NCBI GenBank assembly: GCA_905478065.1
Contig: CAJQGZ010000118.1
Span: 1-32,168 of the forward strand
DNA: 32,168 bases
Direction of reading: 5' to 3'
Source: an uncultured bacterium
GTDB lineage: Bacteria > Fidelibacterota > Marinisomatia > Marinisomatales > UBA1611
Below the pieces are notes generated by a model. That model saw nothing but the letters and a program-made list of their open reading frames with translations, made no database searches and was not told the origin of the DNA. A program made the translations under genes and the position numbers. How positions within the stretch are numbered: the stretch's first letter is position 1; each line of letters starts with the position of its first letter. This document shows positions 26,190 through 32,168 of the stretch, in pieces.

Positions 26190-26297
26190 TTGATTACAAT
26201 GGCATTATCAGATCTGTATGTTATTTTTATTGTATCAATTATTTTAGCGATAAAAGTAAGTATATTTTATTTAGTTAAATCAAAAAACGATAAATAG
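26190..26297 (+). CDS. Putative 35-residue single-helix membrane peptide
   Basis: Begins at TTG directly after the M1 stop codon with GGAG five bases upstream; an alternative ATG at 26199 in the same frame lacks that spacing. The product is one hydrophobic helix (LYVIFIVSIILAIKVSIFYLV) followed by a basic tail KSKNDK. I do not recognise it. Reuse of the ribosome site and the hydrophobic design support translation, but length makes it uncertain. Confidence 0.4.
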   Translation: MITMALSDLYVIFIVSIILAIKVSIFYLVKSKNDK

Positions 26298-26301
26298 TAA
26301 C

Positions 26302-27174
26302 TCACTTAGTGGCTCTGATGACAACATAACCAAATGGGCTTTGTTCTTTTTTATTTGCAGAATACTGGAGACATTTACAAAGCATATCTAAAAATAATTT
26401 AGGATATAAATTAAGTAAATGTTTCTCATTAGCTCGAATCAAGTCTATCCATTTAGGAAGCACGGAAGATACATTAATAGTTATGTCTTCACATGTAATA
26501 TCTCTAAATCCAGTTCTATTCAAAGTTTTCCCCCACTTTTTAATAGTATAAAACTCTTTTGTTGCTAAACCGTGTTTTGCTATTGATACTTTATAAAAAT
26601 CGAAAAAGCTTAATAATTCCGGTTTGATAATGATATCAGCAATAGCTATTTGACCATTGCTTTCTAAAGCATCGTAAGCACTCGATGCAAATAGTTGTTT
26701 ATTTTCAAAATGAAATGCGGATTCGATAGCATAAATGTTTTTAAATTTTCTATCTAAACTTGAAATATTTTGTGCATCACAAAGGGAAAAACTTGCCTTA
26801 TTATTAAGGTTTTTTGTTTTTGCAAGATTTCTTGCTTTAATAATTTGCGACTCAACAATATTTATTCCAGTAATAGAAATATTATTATTTAATTTTGCTA
26901 GGTAGCAAGCAGGAGCACCAGTTCCACATCCCACATCAAGCCAATGACCACTTTTTATAAACGTTTTTGTTACAATGTCGACCATGTTTTCCTGTGTTTT
27001 AACTACAGAATCAGGTAAAGAGTTTGTTGTGAAATGATAGCCTAAGTTCAAGAACATATTGTTATCACTCATTGCATGAAAAAGAGGCTCAAGAAGGTGG
27101 TAGTACGTTTTAATTTTTTTGTTTGAGCTTGCTCTAAAAACAAAATTGTAAAGTAGGTCTTTTTTAGTAATCAT
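26302..27174 (-). CDS. SAM-dependent class I methyltransferase
   Basis: 290 residues. SAM-binding motif LDVGCGTGAPACYLA (VGCGTG at 81-86), ITGINIVESQI for the acidic-loop region, and IYAIESAFHFENK and IAIADII as later motifs. The pattern LNLGYHF ahead of the SAM site and ESAFHF resemble small-molecule methyltransferases of the UbiE/tocopherol/RebM type. No signal. It follows the CruF-like gene by about 30 bases on the same strand, so the substrate may be a hydroxylated carotenoid, by context only. It converges on the 35-residue peptide gene. Confidence 0.85.
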   Translation of the reverse strand: MITKKDLLYNFVFRASSNKKIKTYYHLLEPLFHAMSDNNMFLNLGYHFTTNSLPDSVVKTQENMVDIVTKTFIKSGHWLDVGCGTGAPACYLAKLNNNISITGINIVESQIIKARNLAKTKNLNNKASFSLCDAQNISSLDRKFKNIYAIESAFHFENKQLFASSAYDALESNGQIAIADIIIKPELLSFFDFYKVSIAKHGLATKEFYTIKKWGKTLNRTGFRDITCEDITINVSSVLPKWIDLIRANEKHLLNLYPKLFLDMLCKCLQYSANKKEQSPFGYVVIRATK

Positions 27175-27205
27175 ATATTTAAAATACTTGATAAATAGTT
27201 AGTGT

Positions 27206-28069
27206 TCATAATATAAAAGCTGCAGATAAAAACACTGTAAAGAGAATGCCTATATAACCTGCGAAATATAATTTTCTCTCAAAACAAGGCCTAGCTGCTA
27301 TAACAGGTAGACAAATAAACAATAGTCCTGGTGCAAAAGTCACATAAAATGGATGTGATTCTGATATCATATGTTTTGAAGATAATAATTTGAAAAATAC
27401 TAAAATAATGGTTGTGTTAAAAAACCATCCTATAAAATTTTGAATTGGTACACCATAATAATTCCCAGGCTTATCCCATCTCCACCTACCTTCACTGACA
27501 GCTATTGGATCTAATATTAAATCTAAAATTGTAATAAATATAGATGTCATAATTATAACTTCTAATGAAATGATGCTATTAAATCCCATGTCGAGTATTA
27601 GAAAAGAGCAATTTAATGACATATATATTAGGCCTGACCATGCAATGGCTATAAGCAAAGGTACATTGCCAAGCATAGGTCCAGGGCACAGAGATGGTTC
27701 GTAGGAGTATTTACCAAAAACATAGCCTTTGTTTGCACCGATTATTTCTAAAAAAAGGCTGGTAGTAAAGCTGATTATGAAAAAGATAACAGTGTTTAAA
27801 ACACCAAAAAATAATACACTATGAAAAACAAAAAAACTGAAGCCTAGAATGACTTGAATCATCCTTATATTTTCTGCTTTTTTATAATTGGATTCGCTTT
27901 CGAGCTTGTCCCCAAAGTAAAGTAAAGATTTTATACCAACACTGTAAATTCTGTAAAGGAACAATATGGATAAGCATAGAGCAAAAAAAAATATTGTGAA
28001 ATAATTGACCAATTGAATATTATGACTTTTTATAGTTAGTACTTGATTAATGAAAGTAATGATTATCAA
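27206..28069 (-). CDS. cruF: CruF-like carotenoid hydratase (DUF422 / carotenoid biosynthesis protein)
   Basis: A 287-residue inner-membrane protein with about seven hydrophobic helices. Family motifs: EIIGANKGYVFGKYSYEP, GPMLGNVPLLIAIAWSG, DLILDPIAVSEGRWRW and NYYGVPIQNFIGWF. CruF-type enzymes add water to the end double bond of acyclic carotenoid groups, giving a tertiary hydroxyl. The start is taken as TTG at 28069; there is no nearby ATG and the ribosome site is unclear. It is first in a two-gene leftward unit with a methyltransferase. Related DUF422 proteins can have other roles, so the precise reaction is less sure than the family. Confidence 0.82.
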   Translation of the reverse strand: MIIITFINQVLTIKSHNIQLVNYFTIFFFALCLSILFLYRIYSVGIKSLLYFGDKLESESNYKKAENIRMIQVILGFSFFVFHSVLFFGVLNTVIFFIISFTTSLFLEIIGANKGYVFGKYSYEPSLCPGPMLGNVPLLIAIAWSGLIYMSLNCSFLILDMGFNSIISLEVIIMTSIFITILDLILDPIAVSEGRWRWDKPGNYYGVPIQNFIGWFFNTTIILVFFKLLSSKHMISESHPFYVTFAPGLLFICLPVIAARPCFERKLYFAGYIGILFTVFLSAAFIL

Positions 28070-28140
28070 AATTTATTTATAATATTTATTTATCTTTTGA
28101 TAAATTATTCGATTATTTATTCAGGGAAATAATATAGATT

Positions 28141-28152
28141 CTTGATATCAAG
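28141..28152. promoter_or_regulatory. 12-bp perfect palindrome over a -35 box
   Basis: CTTGATATCAAG is its own reverse complement and covers the -35 element TTGATA of the promoter at 28142-28169. The position is right for a repressor operator; no candidate protein is known. Confidence 0.4.
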
Positions 28153-28169
28153 GCAGTTAAAAATATAAT
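28142..28169 (+). promoter_or_regulatory. Sigma70-like promoter of the CoA-binding/OMP genes
   Basis: TTGATA (28142-28147), a 16-base spacer, and a perfect TATAAT (28164-28169). Transcription would start near 28176, ahead of the CoA-binding gene. This is the best consensus-like promoter seen in the window. Confidence 0.6.
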
Positions 28170-28213
28170 GTATTTAGCTGCGTTTTTCATTCTTACTCAA
28201 AAAGGAAAAAGCT

Positions 28214-28612
28214 CTGAAAAATTCAGCAATTAGTAAAATTTTATCTATGAAAATAATAGCTGTTGTTGGTATGAGCCCAAACCCTGAAAGACCAAGTCAT
28301 TTTGTTTCAAAATATATGATCAATAATGGTTTTAAAATAATTCCAGTAAACCCTGGGCAAAAAGAAATTTTAGGCCTTAGATGCTACCCGGCATTAAAAG
28401 ATATAAAATACGAAGTTGATATTGTAAACGTTTTTAGAAATTCAGATTATGCTACGCCTATCATTCAAGAAGCTATTTCTATCAAAGCGAAAGCGATTTG
28501 GCTCCAAGATGGCATTGTTTCAAGTGAAGGTAAGCAGATGGCTAAAGATAATAACATAACTTATATTGAAAATGATTGCATTTTAAGAAGACATAAGAGA
28601 TTGTATGAATAA
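28214..28612 (+). CDS. CoA-binding domain protein (YccU-like)
   Basis: Small cytosolic Rossmann-fold protein that probably binds a nucleotide or CoA: IIAVVGMSPNPERPSHFV (nucleotide loop), IIPVNPGQKEILGLRCY, DIVNVFRNSDY, AIWLQDGIVS and a C-terminal NDCILRRHKRL. Precise role in the cell is unknown for the family. An ATG exists at 28247 (121 residues) but has no ribosome site. The in-frame CTG at 28214 follows AAAGGA by seven bases and restores the N-terminal helix (NSAISKILSM) normally seen before the first strand in this family; a start elsewhere upstream is limited by an in-frame TAG. The downstream gene overlaps by eight bases. Confidence 0.82.
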   Translation: MKNSAISKILSMKIIAVVGMSPNPERPSHFVSKYMINNGFKIIPVNPGQKEILGLRCYPALKDIKYEVDIVNVFRNSDYATPIIQEAISIKAKAIWLQDGIVSSEGKQMAKDNNITYIENDCILRRHKRLYE

Positions 28613-29354
28613 TATTTTTTTAAAGGTTCTAGTTATAGTTTTTTGTTTAGCATGTTTTCCTTTTGCTCAAAAAGGATCTAAGTTACCTGAAAGTGTATAC
28701 TTGAACATATCTTTAGGGATTTTGCAGCCACAAGGTGAGTTTGCAAGTAATGTTACTAATAATGGTTATGGTGTTGACTTTGATGGTGGCTGGTATATTT
28801 ATAATGGCCCTGTTGGATTAGGCGTTAATATTATTGCAGCTCAATATGGTAATTTTACTCGCCAAATACCATATAGTTACTACTCTAGTTTGGTTACTTT
28901 AACCGAGACAACCGAATCAACTATATTTATTGTTAATCCTTATGTTCAACCTACCTTACGAATGGGAGATTTTAGTTTTTACACTAAATTTTTTGCAGGT
29001 TATCAAGTTCTTGAAACAAAAACTAAGATACAGAATGATGCGCAAGAGAATAATGAGAATGAAGCTGATGAGCCTGATTATATAGCTCAATCTACGGTGG
29101 CGACTGATGGTGCTTTTAATTACGGAGTTGGTCTTGGTATGAGATTTCCGATATTTAGAGGTGGTGAGAATGGACCGCTATTTATTTGTTTAGAAATGAA
29201 ATGGTCAAAAGGAGGCGAGGCTGAATATCTAAATGCAGGTAAGGATGGAGCTATTGTATTTAGTGACGCTGCTGATGGACCGGTTACAACGACATTTAAT
29301 CCTGACAAGTCAATGACGGACCTTTTTAATATTTCAATAGGTATTGGGTTCTAA
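28605..29354 (+). CDS. Predicted outer-membrane beta-barrel protein
   Basis: 249 residues with a signal peptide (~1-22, IVFCLACFPFAQ). The mature part alternates hydrophobic and polar residues in strand-like segments rich in Gly, Tyr and Phe (VYLNISLGILQPQG, VGLGVNIIAAQYGNF, NYGVGLGMRFPIF) and ends in IGIGF, with the terminal Phe typical of barrel proteins. An acidic loop (NENEADEPD) is near 148-158. No family is recognised. It overlaps the CoA-binding gene by eight bases. Confidence 0.72.
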   Translation: MNNIFLKVLVIVFCLACFPFAQKGSKLPESVYLNISLGILQPQGEFASNVTNNGYGVDFDGGWYIYNGPVGLGVNIIAAQYGNFTRQIPYSYYSSLVTLTETTESTIFIVNPYVQPTLRMGDFSFYTKFFAGYQVLETKTKIQNDAQENNENEADEPDYIAQSTVATDGAFNYGVGLGMRFPIFRGGENGPLFICLEMKWSKGGEAEYLNAGKDGAIVFSDAADGPVTTTFNPDKSMTDLFNISIGIGF

Positions 29355-29396
29355 TTTTTATAAAAACCCAAGATATAGTTTTTTGAATCAGATATT

Positions 29397-31760
29397 ATGT
29401 TAAAAGCAGTTATAATCATTTTATTGATTGATGTTTCTTTTTGTCAAAGTAAATGGATTAAAACTTATGGTTCTGATGAGCTAGATGGAGCAAATCATGT
29501 GTTGCCATTAGAGGATGGTTTTCTTCTTACTGGTTTCACAAGTTCCTTTGGAAATGGTGGAAATGATCTTTGGGTTATAAGAACGGATAAAAACAGGGAA
29601 AAGGTTTGGGATAAATTCTATGGTGGAATGCATTTAGAGACTGGCCACAAATCGATTAAAACCAAAGATGGTGGATTTATTATTTTAGGACAAACTTATT
29701 CTTATGGATCAGGCTCTGGAGATATTTGGGTTTTAAAAATTTCTGATAGTGGTACTATTCTTTGGGATAAGACGTACGGTAATGAAAACCTCGATATAGG
29801 CACCGATATATGTGTTTCTAATGATAGCGGATATATGATAGTGGGTACTACACATTCTAAGAAAACTAATAGCCTCGATGCATATGTGATAAAAATTGAT
29901 TCAGTTGGAAATGTAATTTGGAATCAAGTCTATGGTGGATTATCAGCAGATGGTTTGAATTCTATTTCGAAATTAAATGATGAATATGGATATATGTTAT
30001 TTGGTTACACTAAGTCCTATATGCTTGACGAAAATAGAAAAAAGAAAAAAGGATTTTTTGGGCGAATATTATCTTCAGTTTTTAAAAAAGAAGCTTCTTC
30101 TGAATCATGGCTAATAAATATTGATGAATATGGAGATAGGAATTGGCACACTACCTATGGAGGAAAAAAAGAAGACATTGGAAAGCAAATTAACTCTTTT
30201 TCTGATGGCAGTTTCTTACTCTTCAACGAGACTGAATCATTTGGTGCCGGTGGAAAAGATATTTGGTTAATAAAAATTGATAGGAATGGAAAAATAGTAT
30301 GGGAGAACACCTTAGGAAGTAAAAAAGATGAGTATGCTGGATCAACAAAATTAATATCAGATAAAGAAATACTCATTAGCGGACAAAAGCCATTAAAAAA
30401 TAAATTATCATTTAGATCTCTTTTTTCTTCAAAATCTAAAAAAAACAAGAATAAAAACGGTAATTTTATTTCCTTCATTACAAAACTGGACCAAAGTGGA
30501 AAAATTATTTGGCAGAAAGATGATTTTGAAGATGAAAAAAATCGAGTTCCTTATATTTCAAATATCAAAAATAACATATTAATTGTTGGTCAAAAATCAA
30601 CTAAGTATAATGGCAATGGTGATGCATGGGTAGCTTTATTGAAAGAAAATGGTGATAAAATTTGGGAAAACAGTTTTGGTGGGAGAGGCGCTGATGGTGG
30701 TAATCATTCCATAGGTACATCTGATGGTGGATATATTTCTGTTGGATATACAAATGCTTATGGAAATGGTAAAAATGATGTTTGGATTATTAAAACAGAT
30801 TTTACGGGAGAAAGAGAATGGAGTCGCGTGTATGGTGGAAAGTTAGATGATTATGGTTGGGGTATAACAGAAAGTATTGATGGTGGCTATGTAATAGCAG
30901 GTGAAACCTTTTCATTCGGTAGAGGGCAAAGTGATATTTATCTATTAAAAATTGATTCAACTGGAAATATGGTATGGAATACAACATTTGGAGGCCTTGC
31001 AGAGGATGTCGCTTATGCGGTTGTTAATTCTGATGATGGTGGTTTTGTCGTTGCATCGCAAACAAAGTCATATGGTAAGGGCGGAAGCGATGGCATGATT
31101 GTTAAGTTCAATTCTGATGGAATCAAGGAGTGGCATAGACTTTTTGGAGGAAAGGGATTAGACTATTTTAAGTCAATAACTATTGATTCTATAAAAGGAT
31201 ATGTTTTAGCAGGTGGAACAAGGTCATTTGATAATGGGGATAGTCAAGGATGGTTATTATCTGTCAACCTAGACGGTTTTCCAAAGTGGGAAAAAACTTA
31301 TGGTGATAAAGGCGAGGATGCTTTTAATATGATAACTAGAACAAAGGATAACGGTTTTGTAGCGGTTGGATCTAGTGCATCATTTTTCAGTAAAGGAATG
31401 AAAGATATTGTAATGATAAAACTTGATTCTTTAGGACAAAAATTATGGATGAACTTATATGGAGGTAAGAAAGACGATATAGCAACTGCTGTAAGTGAGT
31501 GCAAAGATGGAGGCTTTATATTAACAGGTGAAACAACTAGCTATGGGAAAGGTAAAAGCGATATCTTTCTACTTAAAACGAACCAATTAGGAAGAGAAAA
31601 ATGGAAAAAAACTGTTGGCGGTATTGGAGTAGACATTGGTAAATCTGTACAGGAATTATCTAAGGGCGGCTACATAATTTCGGGGACCTCGACTATATCA
31701 AATTTATCGTTTGATTCAATTTTAATTAAAACGGATAAAAAAGGTAATGTCTCAAAATAA
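29397..31760 (+). CDS. Secreted protein of 14 ~51-residue repeats, predicted double beta-propeller
   Basis: 787 residues: a short signal (~1-16) then 14 consecutive repeats with consensus W..xYGG...D.......DGGY...G.T.S.G.G..D.WLIK.D..G. Each repeat has the look of a propeller blade, and 14 suggests two seven-bladed propellers in tandem. Repeats 4 and 6 carry extra Lys/Arg-rich loops at the same point in the blade (RKKKKGFFGRILSSVFKKE; LSFRSLFSSKSKKNKNKN). Similar repeat proteins are common in marine bacteria and archaea with unknown function, probably binding or scaffolding outside the cell. No sorting domain is present at the C-terminus. ATG at 29397; ribosome site unclear. Confidence 0.8.
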   Translation: MLKAVIIILLIDVSFCQSKWIKTYGSDELDGANHVLPLEDGFLLTGFTSSFGNGGNDLWVIRTDKNREKVWDKFYGGMHLETGHKSIKTKDGGFIILGQTYSYGSGSGDIWVLKISDSGTILWDKTYGNENLDIGTDICVSNDSGYMIVGTTHSKKTNSLDAYVIKIDSVGNVIWNQVYGGLSADGLNSISKLNDEYGYMLFGYTKSYMLDENRKKKKGFFGRILSSVFKKEASSESWLINIDEYGDRNWHTTYGGKKEDIGKQINSFSDGSFLLFNETESFGAGGKDIWLIKIDRNGKIVWENTLGSKKDEYAGSTKLISDKEILISGQKPLKNKLSFRSLFSSKSKKNKNKNGNFISFITKLDQSGKIIWQKDDFEDEKNRVPYISNIKNNILIVGQKSTKYNGNGDAWVALLKENGDKIWENSFGGRGADGGNHSIGTSDGGYISVGYTNAYGNGKNDVWIIKTDFTGEREWSRVYGGKLDDYGWGITESIDGGYVIAGETFSFGRGQSDIYLLKIDSTGNMVWNTTFGGLAEDVAYAVVNSDDGGFVVASQTKSYGKGGSDGMIVKFNSDGIKEWHRLFGGKGLDYFKSITIDSIKGYVLAGGTRSFDNGDSQGWLLSVNLDGFPKWEKTYGDKGEDAFNMITRTKDNGFVAVGSSASFFSKGMKDIVMIKLDSLGQKLWMNLYGGKKDDIATAVSECKDGGFILTGETTSYGKGKSDIFLLKTNQLGREKWKKTVGGIGVDIGKSVQELSKGGYIISGTSTISNLSFDSILIKTDKKGNVSK

Positions 31761-31856
31761 AAAATATAAAATAAATCATTTTAAATATTCATTTATCAAA
31801 TCAATTATTACATTCTACTCTATCATTAAACCAAAAAAGTATAAACAAATAAAAAT

Positions 31857-32168
31857 ATGAAAAATTATATCCTTATATTATTTTTACTGCTACTCTTTTC
31901 TTGCGGTGGAGATTCAAAAAAAGATTCTAATCTAAGCATTAGTAAAGAAACCATTTCCAACAAAGATTCTCAGACTAGTGCCGAAGATGGTGGTTATGGA
32001 TTTGAAAAAATTTCAAATAGTCTTGGATTTGGTACTTATGCGTGGAGTGAAAAAATTGATAAAACATTTTTTGGAGACCCGAAAGCTGTTAAAGGTGGAA
32101 CTCTAAATTATATCCATTCATTGTTTCCAAGAACGATGAGAGTCCTTGGTCAAAATTCATCTCAAGTC
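31857..32168 (+). CDS. Family 5 extracellular solute-binding lipoprotein (5' part only)
   Basis: 104 codons, open to the window edge. Lipobox LLLFSC (Cys16), a Ser/Lys/Asp linker, then SLGFGTYAWSEKIDKTF and FGDPKAVKGGTLNYI, which match the beginning of ABC peptide/opine-type binding proteins (SBP_bac_5, YejA-like). The mature domain would normally be about 550-600 residues. Nothing resembling a ribosome site stands out, and the 96-base gap before it is plain AT-rich sequence. Confidence 0.75.
   Translation, partial: MKNYILILFLLLLFSCGGDSKKDSNLSISKETISNKDSQTSAEDGGYGFEKISNSLGFGTYAWSEKIDKTFFGDPKAVKGGTLNYIHSLFPRTMRVLGQNSSQV

Noticed and set aside
29397-31760. Repeated DNA suggesting a tandem-repeat array or CRISPR
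   Set aside because: The periodicity of about 153 bases is in-frame protein repeats with diverged DNA sequence, not a DNA repeat array.

Overview
The window is AT-rich, gene-dense DNA from what looks like a marine, glycan-degrading, Gram-negative bacterium of the FCB superphylum. My best guess is Candidatus Neomarinimicrobiota (SAR406/Marinimicrobia). This rests on a secreted protein with a C-terminal type-IX-like sorting domain (QNYPNPFNPTT...), a TIGR01782-like TonB receptor with a carboxypeptidase-regulatory-like N-domain, several short lipoproteins, and very A/T-biased codon use. Calditrichota, Balneolota or Bacteroidota cannot be excluded by eye. I saw no rRNA, tRNA, CRISPR array, insertion sequence or phage gene, and no gene-free stretch longer than 300 bases.

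Layout. (1) 1-7466: a GH38 alpha-mannosidase (cut by the window edge) and a NagB-like/PIG-L-like two-domain protein run leftward. From the same intergenic region an aspartylglucosaminidase and a TrmB-type sugar regulator run rightward. (2) 6465-13739: a leftward block holds a secreted beta-helix protein with a sorting domain, a strong terminator, a small lipoprotein, a TonB-dependent receptor and two SGNH hydrolases. (3) 13882-26297: a long rightward run holds a GH2 beta-mannosidase, a third SGNH hydrolase, a CBM9-like secreted protein, a sodium:solute symporter and a transglutaminase-fold lipoprotein. Three consecutive PhyH-type Fe(II)/2-oxoglutarate oxygenases, a family-3 O-methyltransferase, an M1 metallopeptidase lipoprotein and a tiny membrane peptide follow. 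(4) 26302-28069: a leftward methyltransferase and CruF-like carotenoid hydratase pair. (5) 28142-32168: a rightward CoA-binding protein, an outer-membrane barrel, a 14-repeat protein predicted to form a double beta-propeller, and the start of a family-5 solute-binding lipoprotein.

How it works together. Regions 1-3 read as a glycoprotein N-glycan (Man/GlcNAc-Asn) utilisation locus. The receptor and surface proteins would capture glycans, SGNH esterases would remove acyl groups, and aspartylglucosaminidase would cut the GlcNAc-Asn bond. Symport would bring sugars in, and cytosolic alpha- and beta-mannosidases plus the NagB/PIG-L-like enzyme would finish them. An M1 peptidase could handle the peptide part. 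The most notable non-coding signal is an 18-bp palindrome found in both divergent intergenic regions of the locus (4655-4672 and 13772-13789, 16 of 18 bases identical). It is a good candidate operator for the TrmB-type regulator encoded between them. Family assignments come from motifs read by eye; substrate and regulatory models are inference.
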